From an uncultured Subdoligranulum sp. (GTDB lineage Bacteria > Bacillota > Clostridia > Oscillospirales > Ruminococcaceae), in the NCBI GenBank assembly GCA_945830575.1, contig CALZZE010000015.1, positions 1 to 64,000 on the forward strand: a DNA stretch of 64,000 nt, given 5' to 3'. The notes beneath the pieces are model-generated. The model was given only the letters and a program-made list of their open reading frames with translations. It ran no database searches and was not told the DNA's origin. This document shows positions 55,174-63,407 of this stretch, piece by piece; the stretch's first letter is position 1, and each line of letters begins with the position of its first letter. Both the position numbers and the translations under genes were made by a program.

Positions 55174-55755
55174 TCATTTCACGCACTTCTGCTGGAAGGG
55201 CAGCTGTACGGCGCGGATTTCCTGCGGGGGTTTCTGCATGTGGGGATGCTTGCCGCCCCGTTCCAGCGCGGTGACGCCGGTACGGCAAAGCTCTAAAATC
55301 TCGTAGCCGTCGAACATGGTGAGGAAGGCATCGATTTTTTCCGGCTTGCCGGTAAGCTCCAGCACCATGCTGTCCGGCGAAAGGTCGATGATCTTTGCCT
55401 TGTAGATGCTGGCGATTTCCCGCAGTTCGGTGCGGTTGGAGCTATCGCAGGAGATTTTCAGCAGCAGCAACTCCCGCATCAGGCTGTTGTTCTGGTCCAG
55501 TTCAAAGACCTGACGGGTACATTCCAGACGCTCGGTCTGCAAAAGCAGCTGGTTGAGCGCCTGCTCGTCCCCGCCAAAGGTGACGGTGATGCGGCTGATG
55601 GTGGGGTCGTTGGTGGCGGACACCGTCAGGCTGTCGATGTTGAAGCCGCGGCGGCAGAACAGGCTGGAAACCCGCGCCAACACGCCGTTCTGGTTGTCCA
55701 CCAGCAGGCTGATGACCCGGCGCTGGGCCGCAGGCCGGTTTTGTTGTTGGTCCAT
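55174..55755 (-). CDS. ilvN: Acetolactate synthase small (regulatory) subunit
   Basis: A 193-residue subunit that confers valine feedback on IlvB. An N-terminal ACT domain (RRVISLLVDNQNGVLARVSSLFCRRGFNIDSLTVSATNDPTISRITVTFGG) and a C-terminal ALS_ss_C domain are present. It is also called ilvH in some genomes. It starts 12 bases after the ilvB stop codon. Confidence 0.95.
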   Translation of the reverse strand: MDQQQNRPAAQRRVISLLVDNQNGVLARVSSLFCRRGFNIDSLTVSATNDPTISRITVTFGGDEQALNQLLLQTERLECTRQVFELDQNNSLMRELLLLKISCDSSNRTELREIASIYKAKIIDLSPDSMVLELTGKPEKIDAFLTMFDGYEILELCRTGVTALERGGKHPHMQKPPQEIRAVQLPFQQKCVK

Positions 55756-55767
55756 GGTGTTTCCTCC

Positions 55768-57432
55768 TTACTTCATGATGATGTCGTTGATGTCGCCGCC
55801 GCCGGGGATCATGGGCAGCACCCGCTCGTCCTTGCCGATGCGGCAGTCGATCCAGCTGGGGCCGGGGTTCTTCATGGCCTCCGCGAACACCGCCTTGAAC
55901 TGCTCCGGCGTTTCGGCCCGGTAGCCCTTGGCGCCGAAGGCCTCCGCCAGCTTGACGAAATCGGTTTTGCGGTGGGGGTCGGTGTTGGAGTAGCGCTTGC
56001 CGTAAAAGCTGGTCTGCCACTGGCGGACCATGCCCAGCACCTGATTGTTGAAGATGACGGTGATGATGGGCAGGTCATAGCTGACGGCGGTGCAGCCCTC
56101 GTTCAGGTTCATGTGGAAGGAGCCGTCGCCGGTTAGCATGACCACCCGCTGGTCGTTGCCCAGCGCCACCTGTGCGCCGATGGCCGCGCCGTAGCCAAAG
56201 CCCATGGTGCCCAGACCGCCGCTGGTGATGAACCCGCGGCTCTTGGTGTGGTGCAGATACTGGGCCGCCCACATCTGGTGCTGGCCCACGTCGGTGACGT
56301 ACACCGCCTCGGGGCCTGCCTGCTCGCAGATCTCCCGGATGATCTGATGGGGTTTCAGCTCGGTGTCGCTGTCCTTGGGCTTGTAGTCGTTTCTCTGCCA
56401 CTGCTCGATCTGCTCCATCCAGCGCATGTGGTAGCGCTGCTCCAGATGGGGCAGGATGGCCTGCAGAATATACGCGGCATCGCCCACAAGGCTTAAATCC
56501 ACCGCCACGTTTTTGCCCAGCTCGCTGGGGTCAATATCGATCTGGATGATTTTGGCCTTGGCGGCGAATTTGTCCGGGTTGAGCGCCACACGGTCGCTGA
56601 ACCGGGTGCCCACCGCCACCACCAAATCCGCCTCGGACACCGCCTTGTTGGCGGTGTAACAGCCGTGCATGCCGATGAGACCCAGATTGTGGGGGTCGCC
56701 GTAATCCAGCACGCCGGTGCCCATGAGGGTGTAGGTGGCGGGCATGTCCGCCTTGTAGACCAGATCCCGCAGCGGCTGGCAGCCTGCGGCACTGCGCACG
56801 CCGCCGCCGAAATACACCACCGGGCGCTGGGCCTCATTGATAAGCTTCGCGGCCTGCCGCACCTGCTCTTCATCGTAGGCAGTGACGGTGCGGATGAGCT
56901 CGGGAGCCTTGTTTTCAAACTCACATACCGCGGCGGTAACGTCCTTGGGGATGTCCACCAGCACGGGGCCTTTGCGGCCGCTCTGGGCGATGCGGAAGGC
57001 GGCGCGCATGGTGTCGGCCAGATCCTCCACGTGGCGCACCGTGAAATTGTGCTTGGTGATGGGCATGGTGATGCCCTCGATGTAGGCCTCCTGGAAGGAA
57101 TCCCGGCCCAGCTGGGTGGTGGGCACGTTGCCAGTGAAAGCCACCATGGGCACGCTGTCCATGTAGGCGGTGGCGATACCGGTGACCAGATTGGTGGCGC
57201 CGGGGCCGCTGGTGGCCAGCACCACGCCGGTGCGGCCGGTGGCCCGGGCGTAGCCGTCCGCCGCGTGGCTGGCGCCCTGTTCGTGGGCGGTGAGGATGTG
57301 GCGCACACGGTCGGAATTGCGGTACAGCTCATCGTACAAATTCAGCACGGCGCCGCCGGGATAGCCGAAGATGGTGTCCACCCCCTGCTCCACCAGCACC
57401 TCCACGAAAATTTGCGAGCCAGTGAGTTTCAT
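55768..57432 (-). CDS. ilvB: Acetolactate synthase large (catalytic) subunit
   Basis: A 554-residue thiamine-diphosphate enzyme that condenses pyruvate with pyruvate or 2-oxobutyrate, the first committed step for valine, leucine and isoleucine. The cofactor Glu is in LTAHEQGASHAADGYARATGRTGV, and the ThDP/Mg motif is GDGSFHMNLNEGCTAVSYDLPIITVIFNN. The ATG at 57432 follows AAGGAGA; the track start is 23 codons upstream inside the T-box terminator. It heads ilvBNCD, controlled by the T-box leader. Confidence 0.96.
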   Translation of the reverse strand: MKLTGSQIFVEVLVEQGVDTIFGYPGGAVLNLYDELYRNSDRVRHILTAHEQGASHAADGYARATGRTGVVLATSGPGATNLVTGIATAYMDSVPMVAFTGNVPTTQLGRDSFQEAYIEGITMPITKHNFTVRHVEDLADTMRAAFRIAQSGRKGPVLVDIPKDVTAAVCEFENKAPELIRTVTAYDEEQVRQAAKLINEAQRPVVYFGGGVRSAAGCQPLRDLVYKADMPATYTLMGTGVLDYGDPHNLGLIGMHGCYTANKAVSEADLVVAVGTRFSDRVALNPDKFAAKAKIIQIDIDPSELGKNVAVDLSLVGDAAYILQAILPHLEQRYHMRWMEQIEQWQRNDYKPKDSDTELKPHQIIREICEQAGPEAVYVTDVGQHQMWAAQYLHHTKSRGFITSGGLGTMGFGYGAAIGAQVALGNDQRVVMLTGDGSFHMNLNEGCTAVSYDLPIITVIFNNQVLGMVRQWQTSFYGKRYSNTDPHRKTDFVKLAEAFGAKGYRAETPEQFKAVFAEAMKNPGPSWIDCRIGKDERVLPMIPGGGDINDIIMK

Positions 57433-57464
57433 AGTCTCTCTCCTTCTCCCTTTCTTAACATACC

Positions 57465-57736
57465 AAAAAACAGCCTTTGTCTCCCGTTCCTCAAGAGACA
57501 AAGGCTGTCAAGCGCTCTGCGGTACCACTCTGATTGGGCCATACGGCCCCACTCTGCGGGCCTCCAACAAGGCCCTGCACGGTAACGGGTGCGTCCGTAC
57601 CCGCCTACTTTGCCTTCGGCAGATCTGCTCGGGGACCAGTTCGCGGCGGCGGCCCTGCTGCCTTGCACCATCCGGCAGTTCTCTGGAGGGCGGCGGGAGC
57701 CGTTACTATCTTCCCGTCATCGCATTTCGATATTGG
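57465..57736 (-). ncRNA. T-box riboswitch leader, probably leucine-specific, upstream of ilvB
   Basis: The leader contains the T-box sequence AGAGTGGTACCGC (TGGTACCGC at 57519-57527), Stem I landmarks (GATAGTAACGG, CCAGAGAACTGCCGGATGGTGCAAGGCAG) and AAAGTAGGCGGGTACGG...CCCGTTA. The Stem I 3' side reads GCGAACTGGTCCCCGAG; aligning GAA-NNN-purine puts CTG (Leu) in the specifier position. Downstream, ACAGCCTTTGTCTC / GAGACAAAGGCTGT plus TTTTTT (57465-57509) is the intrinsic terminator. Uncharged tRNA should stabilise the antiterminator and turn the operon on. The class is clear; leucine specificity is inferred by hand alignment. Confidence 0.9.
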
Positions 57737-57740
57737 GTTT

Positions 57741-57769
57741 ATGATACTCTTTTTTGCCCGCGATGTCAA
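57741..57769 (-). promoter_or_regulatory. ilvBNCD promoter
   Basis: TTGACA, 17 bases, TATCAT on the minus strand, starting transcription just upstream of the T-box Stem I. Its -35 lies nine bases from the -35 of the divergent DUF815 promoter. Confidence 0.85.
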
Positions 57770-57777
57770 GCCGAAAC

Positions 57778-57806
57778 TTGCAACGGCGGCGCGGAAAGAG
57801 TATAAT
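57778..57806 (+). promoter_or_regulatory. Promoter of the DUF815 gene
   Basis: TTGCAA, 17 bases, TATAAT, back to back with the ilv promoter, 34 bases before the start codon. Confidence 0.82.
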
Positions 57807-57840
57807 CAGGGGGTAATTTGTCTGTTTGAGGGGGATTTTT

Positions 57841-59013
57841 ATGGAACATACCCAGACCTTGACCCGTCTGGAGGGGCTTGTGGTTTTCCGCGGGCTGCTG
57901 AAAGACCCGGCGGTGGCGGCCATGCGGGAACTGCTGGCCGCGCCGCGGGACGCGTTTGTGAGCCGCGCCGCCGCCTTTGAGGCGGTGCTGTTTGAAAAAA
58001 GCACCAACTGGACCGGCGTCCTGCTGGACGCGATTTTGGAGGATGAGAACATCTGCCTGCGCAAGGCGGGCGGCCGGGACGCGGGGCCTGTGCTGGAGGG
58101 CGCGCTGGCCGGGGAACTGGCCTTTTTGCAGCAGCTGGGCCAGCTGACACTGGACGACCTTGCCGCCGCGCCGGCGTTCCTGCCCCGGTGGGAAATCGAC
58201 CCCGCCGCCGATTATGCCGCCGCCTACGCCGCCCGCCGGGCGGAGGTGAGCCGGAAGGGCTACGGCCCCTTTGCCCGGCACACCATGTTCACGGTGGAGA
58301 ACGGGGCGCTGGTGCCGGTGCGGTATCCCGACCCCCAGCGGCTGAGCGAGCTGCCCGGCTACGAACGGGAGCGGGAGAAGGTCATTGCCAACACCCGCGC
58401 CCTGCTGGAGGGCCGCCCTGCCAACAACGTGCTGCTGTACGGCGACGCGGGCACCGGCAAATCCAGCACCGTGAAGGCCATTGCCAACGAGTTTGCCGCC
58501 GACGGTCTGCGGCTGGTGGAGGTCAAAAAGAACCAGCTGTACCAGCTGCCCGCGCTGATGGACGAGCTTGCCAACAACCCGCTGAAGTTCATCCTGTTTA
58601 TCGATGATCTGAGCTTTACCGCCAACGACGACAACTTTGCCGCGCTGAAAGCCATTCTGGAGGGCAGCGTGGGCGGCCGCAGCCAGAATGTGGTGGTGTA
58701 CGCCACCTCCAACCGGCGGCATCTCATCAAGGAGACCCTCACCGACCGCAGCGGCGATGACATCCACGAGCAGGACACCCGGCAGGAGCTGATGAGTCTG
58801 TCCGCCCGGTTCGGTCTGACGGTGACCTTCCAGCAGCCGGATAAGGAACGGTATGACGCCATTCTTTTGGAGCTTGCCCGGCAGTACAAGGTACAGATGC
58901 CCAGCGACCAGCTGTATGTGAAGGGCGCCGCCTTTGCCCTGCGGGCCGGGGGCCGCAGTCCCCGGGTAGCCAAGCAGTTTATCGAGCTGCTGGCGGCGGG
59001 CGTAAAATTATGA
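57841..59013 (+). CDS. DUF815 family AAA+ ATPase
   Basis: A 390-residue protein of the DUF815 ATP-binding family. The N-terminal ~185 residues are helical and not recognisable. The AAA core has Walker A NNVLLYGDAGTGKSSTVKAIANEFA, Walker B KFILFIDDLSFTANDDNFAALKAILEGSVGGRSQNVVVYATSNRRHLI with a sensor-1 Asn, and the DUF815 string LTDRSGDDIHEQDTRQELMSLSARFGL. The Walker B Glu is Asp here (IDDL), as in this family. Function is unknown. GAGGGGGA precedes the ATG at 57841. Confidence 0.88.
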   Translation: MEHTQTLTRLEGLVVFRGLLKDPAVAAMRELLAAPRDAFVSRAAAFEAVLFEKSTNWTGVLLDAILEDENICLRKAGGRDAGPVLEGALAGELAFLQQLGQLTLDDLAAAPAFLPRWEIDPAADYAAAYAARRAEVSRKGYGPFARHTMFTVENGALVPVRYPDPQRLSELPGYEREREKVIANTRALLEGRPANNVLLYGDAGTGKSSTVKAIANEFAADGLRLVEVKKNQLYQLPALMDELANNPLKFILFIDDLSFTANDDNFAALKAILEGSVGGRSQNVVVYATSNRRHLIKETLTDRSGDDIHEQDTRQELMSLSARFGLTVTFQQPDKERYDAILLELARQYKVQMPSDQLYVKGAAFALRAGGRSPRVAKQFIELLAAGVKL

Positions 59014-59021
59014 GAAAACGG

Positions 59022-59048
59022 GGGGTGCGCGGTGCGCGCCCTTTTTTT
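59022..59048 (+). terminator. Terminator between DUF815 and ilvA
   Basis: GGGTGCGC / GCGCGCCC followed by TTTTTTT, between the stop codons of two convergent genes. Confidence 0.75.
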
Positions 59049-59054
59049 ATGTGC

Positions 59055-60260
59055 TTATGTGCGTTCGCTGACCAGCTTGAAGCCTTCCCGTGTCAGGCAC
59101 TCCTTGATCTCGGCGATCTGCGCCGCGTCACGGGTCTCAAGGCCCAGCTTCAGGAAGCAGCTGGTGATGGTCATGTTGGGGTCGGCCAGATCGTACTGCA
59201 CGCTGACCACGTTGGCCCCGCAGCCCGAAATGATCTCGCTGACGCGGGTCAGCTGGCCGGGCTTGTCCTCCAGCGCGATCATCAGGTTGGTCTTGCGGCC
59301 GCTCATGATCATGCCGCGGGTGATGACCCGGGAGAGGATGTTCACATCGATGTTGCCGCCGGAAATCAGGCACACCGTTTTCTTTCCCTCGATGGGCAGC
59401 TTGCCGAACAGCGCCGCCGCCACGGGGGTAGCGCCCGCGCCCTCGGCCACCAGCTTCTGGTTTTCCATCAGCGCCAGAATCGCCGCTGCGATCTCGTCCT
59501 CGCTGACGGTGACCACATCGTCCACGTATTTTTCCACCAGTTCAAAGGTGTTCACGCCGGGGGTCTTTACCGCGATGCCGTCCGCGAAGGTGTCCACGCT
59601 GTCCAGCGTTTCATAGGTGTGGTCCCGGAAGGCGTTGGCCATGCTGGGCGCGCCCGCCGCCTGTACGCCGTACACCTTCACATCGGGGCGCAGGCTCTTG
59701 ATGGCAAACGCCACGCCGCCGATGAGGCCGCCGCCGCCCACCGGCACGATGACCGCCTCCACATCGGGCAGCTGGTCAAGGATTTCCAGGCCGATGCTCC
59801 CCTGCCCCGCAATGACCTGTTCGTCATCGTAGGGGTGGATGAAGGTCATGCCAGTCTGCTGCTGCAATTCCACCGCCCGGTCGTGGGCGTCATCGTAGGT
59901 GCCGGCCACCAGCTCCACCTTAGCGCCCAGCCGCTTGGTGCTTTCCACCTTCATAATGGGCGCGCCGTCCGGCATGCAGATGAGACTGGGAATCCCCATC
60001 CGGGTGGCGGCCAGCGCCACGCCCTGCGCGTGGTTGCCCGCCGAGCAGGCGATCACGCCCTTGGCCCGCTCCTCCTCGGTGAGCTGGCTGAGTTTGTAGT
60101 ACGCGCCGCGCACCTTAAAGCTGCCGGTGACCTGCAGGTTCTCGGTTTTCAGGTACAGCTCGGTCTTGTCGCTCAGCCGCGGCGCGGCGATGAGGTCTGT
60201 CTGGCGGGCAACGTCTTTGAGCACAAATTTTGCGTGGTAGATCTTGTCCAAAGTGAGCAT
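59055..60260 (-). CDS. ilvA: Threonine ammonia-lyase
   Basis: A 401-residue PLP enzyme that deaminates threonine to 2-oxobutyrate, the isoleucine precursor. The PLP lysine is in VTGSFKVRGAYYKLSQL; the phosphate-binding motif VPVGGGGLIGGVAFAI and SAGNHAQGVALAA follow. A single C-terminal ACT-like domain (ALEDKPGQLTRVSEIISGCGANVVSVQYD) gives the 400-residue short form found in Clostridia, which can serve biosynthesis or catabolism. Nearness to ilvBNCD favours isoleucine synthesis. It has its own promoter and no T-box. Confidence 0.93.
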   Translation of the reverse strand: MLTLDKIYHAKFVLKDVARQTDLIAAPRLSDKTELYLKTENLQVTGSFKVRGAYYKLSQLTEEERAKGVIACSAGNHAQGVALAATRMGIPSLICMPDGAPIMKVESTKRLGAKVELVAGTYDDAHDRAVELQQQTGMTFIHPYDDEQVIAGQGSIGLEILDQLPDVEAVIVPVGGGGLIGGVAFAIKSLRPDVKVYGVQAAGAPSMANAFRDHTYETLDSVDTFADGIAVKTPGVNTFELVEKYVDDVVTVSEDEIAAAILALMENQKLVAEGAGATPVAAALFGKLPIEGKKTVCLISGGNIDVNILSRVITRGMIMSGRKTNLMIALEDKPGQLTRVSEIISGCGANVVSVQYDLADPNMTITSCFLKLGLETRDAAQIAEIKECLTREGFKLVSERT

Positions 60261-60314
60261 GGGGTACTTCCTCTCTTCTTACATCCTCCCGCCCTCGCGG
60301 CGGGCACTTGTATG

Positions 60315-60343
60315 ATTATAGTTGAAGTTTCCTAATTTGTAAA
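60315..60343 (-). promoter_or_regulatory. ilvA promoter
   Basis: TTTACA, 17 bases, TATAAT on the minus strand. The short leader contains a CCCGCC / GGCGGG stem-loop (60289-60306). Confidence 0.8.
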
Positions 60344-60440
60344 GTGAAAAAGTTTCATGTATCAAAAGCGCGTAAATATTGCCAATTTTCCCCCGGTATT
60401 TTTGGCACTCTAAACAGTTTCTTGTCCGCCGCAAATCGTG

Positions 60441-60446
60441 TATAAT
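60441..60446 (+). promoter_or_regulatory. -10 box of the kduI-kduD promoter
   Basis: A consensus TATAAT about 55 bases before kduI. No convincing -35 at 16-18 bases (TTTCTT at 17), so a transcription activator may be needed; no catabolite-repression element is obvious. Confidence 0.5.
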
Positions 60447-60500
60447 AGAGGTAAGCGGCCGGAGGTTTTGCTCCGGCGAAACGTATGAAGGGGGATTTCT

Positions 60501-61346
60501 ATGGATATTCGCTACTCCTGCAACCAGCGCGATTTCAAGCGCTACACCACCCAGGAAACCCGCGATGAGTTCCTCATCACCGGCCTGTACAAGGCCGATG
60601 AAGTGGTCGCCGTCTACAGCCATGTGGACCGTATGGTCACGCTGGGCTGCATGCCGGTCCATGAGGAGGTTTCCATCGACAAGGGCATCGATGTGTGGGC
60701 CAACTTCGGCACCAAGTTTTTCCTGGAGCGCCGCGAGATCGGCATCTTCAACATCGGTGACGGCGCCGGCACCATCAAGGCGGACGGCGTAGCCTATCAT
60801 CTGGGCTACAAGGACTGCCTGTACATCACCCAGGGCACCAAAGAGGTGACCTTCTCCAGCGACGATGCGGACAAGCCCGCCAAGTTCTACATGGTCTCCG
60901 CGCCGGCCCACTGCCGCTATGAGACCAAGCTCATCACCATTGCGGACGCCGCCAAGCGGCCTCTGGGCAGTCTGGAGACCTGCAACAAGCGCACCATCAA
61001 CCAGTTCATCCACCCCAGCGTGCTGAAAACCTGCCAGCTGTCCATGGGCATGACTGCGCTGGAGCCGGGCAGCAACTGGAACACCATGCCCAGCCACACC
61101 CACGAGCGCCGCATGGAGATCTACACCTACTTTGAGATCCCCGAGGGACAGGCCGTGTTCCACATGTGCGGCGAACCCACCGAGACCCGCCACATCGTGA
61201 TGCACAATTTTGATGCGGTCATCAGCCCGTCCTGGAGCATCCACAGCGGTGTGGGCACCTCCAATTACACCTTCATCTGGGCCATGGGCGGCGAGAACAT
61301 GGAATTTGATGACATGGACAACATCGCCACCACTGACCTGCGCTGA
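60501..61346 (+). CDS. kduI: 4-deoxy-L-threo-5-hexosulose-uronate ketol-isomerase
   Basis: A 281-residue cupin-fold isomerase that turns the pectin/glycosaminoglycan product 4-deoxy-5-keto-uronate (DKI) into 2,5-diketo-3-deoxygluconate (DKII). The start MDIRYSCNQRDFKRYTTQETRDEFLITGLY, the motif LGCMPVHEEVSIDKGIDVWANFGTKFFLERREIGIFNIG and the zinc-site region TMPSHTHERRMEIYTYFEI match KduI. Length is normal. GGGGGA precedes the ATG. kduD follows 42 bases later and performs the next step. Confidence 0.96.
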   Translation: MDIRYSCNQRDFKRYTTQETRDEFLITGLYKADEVVAVYSHVDRMVTLGCMPVHEEVSIDKGIDVWANFGTKFFLERREIGIFNIGDGAGTIKADGVAYHLGYKDCLYITQGTKEVTFSSDDADKPAKFYMVSAPAHCRYETKLITIADAAKRPLGSLETCNKRTINQFIHPSVLKTCQLSMGMTALEPGSNWNTMPSHTHERRMEIYTYFEIPEGQAVFHMCGEPTETRHIVMHNFDAVISPSWSIHSGVGTSNYTFIWAMGGENMEFDDMDNIATTDLR

Positions 61347-61388
61347 GACAGCCACCCGATTATTTCTAAATATAAGGAGGAACTTCCA

Positions 61389-62198
61389 ATGTCTGTCTGC
61401 ACTCCCAAATCCTTTGACCTGACCGGCAAGGTCGCTCTGGTCACCGGCGCTTCCTACGGCATCGGCTTTGCCATCGCCACCGCGCTGGCCAACAACGGCG
61501 CCACCATCGTTTTCAACGACCTGAAACAGGAACTGGTGGACAAGGGTCTGGCCGCCTATGAGGCCGCCGGCATCAAGGCCCATGGCTACGTCTGCAACGT
61601 CTGCGACGAGGACGCCGTCAACGCCATGGTCGCCAAAATCGCCGAGGAAGTCGGCCCCGTCAACATTCTGGTGAACAACGCCGGCATCATCAAGCGCATC
61701 CCCATGATCGAGATGAAAGCCTCCGAGTTCCGTCAGGTCATCGATGTTGACCTGAACGCGCCTTTCATCGTGGCCAAGGCTGTCATTCCCGGCATGATCG
61801 AGATGGGCGGCGGCAAGATCATCAACATCTGCTCCATGATGTCCGAGTTCGGCCGTGAGACCGTTTCCGCCTACGCTGCTGCCAAGGGCGGCCTGAAGAT
61901 GCTCACCAAGAACATCGCCTCCGAGTACGGCGGATACAACATCCAGTGCAACGGCATCGGCCCCGGCTACATTGCCACCCCGCAGACCGCTCCCCTGCGT
62001 GAGACCCAGCCCGATGGCAGCCGTCATCCCTTCGACCAGTTCATTCTGGCCAAGACCCCGGCCGGCCGCTGGGGCGAGGCCGAGGACCTGGGCGGCCCCG
62101 CCGTGTTCCTGGCCTCCGAGGCTTCCGACTTCGTCAACGGCCTGATCCTGTACGTGGACGGCGGCATCGCTGCCTACATCGGCAAGCAGCCGGGCTGA
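61389..62198 (+). CDS. kduD: 2-dehydro-3-deoxy-D-gluconate 5-dehydrogenase / gluconate 5-dehydrogenase (SDR)
   Basis: A 269-residue short-chain dehydrogenase. The cofactor motif is VTGASYGIGFAIATALANNG; the catalytic residues are the Ser in ICSMMSEFGRETVSAYAAAKGG and the Tyr-Lys of YAAAK. KduD reduces DKII to 2-keto-3-deoxygluconate (KDG), and it directly follows kduI. Some relatives oxidise gluconate instead, so both names are possible; the context favours KduD. AAGGAGG precedes the ATG. Confidence 0.92.
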   Translation: MSVCTPKSFDLTGKVALVTGASYGIGFAIATALANNGATIVFNDLKQELVDKGLAAYEAAGIKAHGYVCNVCDEDAVNAMVAKIAEEVGPVNILVNNAGIIKRIPMIEMKASEFRQVIDVDLNAPFIVAKAVIPGMIEMGGGKIINICSMMSEFGRETVSAYAAAKGGLKMLTKNIASEYGGYNIQCNGIGPGYIATPQTAPLRETQPDGSRHPFDQFILAKTPAGRWGEAEDLGGPAVFLASEASDFVNGLILYVDGGIAAYIGKQPG

Positions 62199-62214
62199 TT
62201 TACGGCAGGTTGAT

Positions 62215-62284
62215 GTTCCTTCTTTGAAAAGAAGGAACCGAAGAAACTTTCAGCAAAGGCCCTGCGGCATCCGCCGCAGGGCCT
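62215..62284 (+). terminator. Tandem hairpins after kduD
   Basis: Two stems follow the kduD stop: GTTCCTTCTT / AAGAAGGAAC (62215-62238) and AGGCCCTGCGGC / GCCGCAGGGCCT (62257-62284). Neither has a perfect U run, but the second is very stable; they may terminate or protect the kdu mRNA. The 318-base gap 62199-62516 holds these, the MITE-like element and the terminator at 62460-62494, and no gene. Confidence 0.55.
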
Positions 62285-62311
62285 CAGTTTGTCGAAAAAC
62301 CTCAATTTGCG

Positions 62312-62414
62312 TTTGTAGGGGGCGGCGTCCTCGACGCCCCGTGGTGCGTTGCCAAACAAGAAACATCGTTGTAAGGCTGCCTTTCGCGGTCGAGGCATGC
62401 CTCGACCCTACAAA
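62312..62414. repeat. MITE-like element with 9-base terminal inverted repeats
   Basis: A 103-base block bounded by TTTGTAGGG and CCCTACAAA. Inside are GGCGTCCTCGACGCCCC and the perfect 20-base palindrome GGTCGAGGCATGCCTCGACC (62388-62407). It encodes nothing. GTAGGG-ended GC-rich inverted repeats of this style recur in gut Clostridia genomes, so it is probably a miniature inverted-repeat or REP-like element; target-site duplication is not evident. Confidence 0.65.
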
Positions 62415-62459
62415 TGAGGGCAAGGTTTCTCGTGATGATTAGCCTTTTTCATAAGCAAC

Positions 62460-62494
62460 GCCCGCCCGGCAGGTACACGCCGGGCGGGCTTTTT
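62460..62494 (+). terminator. Terminator before the mutarotase gene
   Basis: GCCCGCCCGGC / GCCGGGCGGGC followed by TTTTTG on the plus strand. It ends the kduID transcript beyond the repeat element. Confidence 0.85.
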
Positions 62495-62516
62495 GTATGG
62501 AGGCTATGATGGAAAA

Positions 62517-63386
62517 TCAATCAATGGTGATGCCCCAGGTATAGGTTTTGGAGGCGCCGGGAGCCAGCTCTTCATGCTTGCCCGGCTCGTTGACGCTGTT
62601 GGCCCAGCCGTTCCACGGCTCCATGCAGACGAAGGACTCCACATCCTGCTGCCACAGCACGCCGTTGCCGAATCCGTCCCCGAAATCCACCGTCACGGTG
62701 TGGCCGCTGACGGCATCGCGGAACACCATGGGGCTTTCCACGCCGGTCATCAGCCGGATGGAATCCGCACTGCCGGGCTTTTTGGTCAGCGTGATCTGCG
62801 CCGGTGCGGCTGGCTGCTCGCCCTTGGCGTTGTCGGAGCAGGTGGCGGCCTTGATATCGAAGGTCACGTTTTCCACCGCGGAAACGCCGAAGTAGGGATG
62901 GAATCCCACGCTGAAGGGCAGCGGCTTGGCTCCGGTGTTCTCCACCGTCAGCGCCAGCTCTGCGCGGGCACCGGCCAGCGTGTAACGCATGGTGAGCAAG
63001 AAGTCAAAGGGATAGACGAACTTCGTCAGGCCGTTGGGGGCCAGCGTCAGCTCGATGACGTCATCGGCGGCGGTCTTGACCTGCCACGGCAGCAGGTCCG
63101 CAAACCCGTGGACTTCCATGGGATAGGGCGTGCCGTCAAAGAGATGCACGCCGCCGTCCGGCTTGCCGCAGCTGGGGAACAGAATGGGCACACCGCACCG
63201 GGGACGGTCGGTGGACTCAAAGTTTTTGTCCCGCAGCCACAGGTACTCCTCGCCGTTTCTGGTGAAGGAGGTGGCCATGCCGCCCTTTTCCGGCGTGACG
63301 GTCAGGGCGTAGGCCCCGTCGGTCAGCGTGATGGTTTTGTACGATACACCGTACTTCTCGTAAGTTCCGTTGGAAACAGTGGACAT
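62517..63386 (-). CDS. Aldose 1-epimerase (mutarotase) family protein
   Basis: A 289-residue galactose-mutarotase-fold protein of the aldose epimerase family. Sugar-contact residues are in RPRCGVPILFP, VHGFADLLPW (conserved His), SVGFHPYFGVS (catalytic His) and the C-terminal Glu of CMEPWNGW. The YeaD/LacX-like subgroup acts on hexoses or hexose phosphates; the exact sugar is unknown. It is followed in transcription by no other gene in the window and lies downstream of uxaA with a 21-base gap, so it may be part of a hexuronate operon. Confidence 0.85.
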   Translation of the reverse strand: MSTVSNGTYEKYGVSYKTITLTDGAYALTVTPEKGGMATSFTRNGEEYLWLRDKNFESTDRPRCGVPILFPSCGKPDGGVHLFDGTPYPMEVHGFADLLPWQVKTAADDVIELTLAPNGLTKFVYPFDFLLTMRYTLAGARAELALTVENTGAKPLPFSVGFHPYFGVSAVENVTFDIKAATCSDNAKGEQPAAPAQITLTKKPGSADSIRLMTGVESPMVFRDAVSGHTVTVDFGDGFGNGVLWQQDVESFVCMEPWNGWANSVNEPGKHEELAPGASKTYTWGITID

Positions 63387-63407
63387 CGTGACCCTCCTTT
63401 GCGGGTG

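Noticed and set aside
60347-60440. Catabolite-repression (cre) site before kduI
   Set aside because: No sequence close to the cre consensus was found, although such a site would make sense for this pathway.
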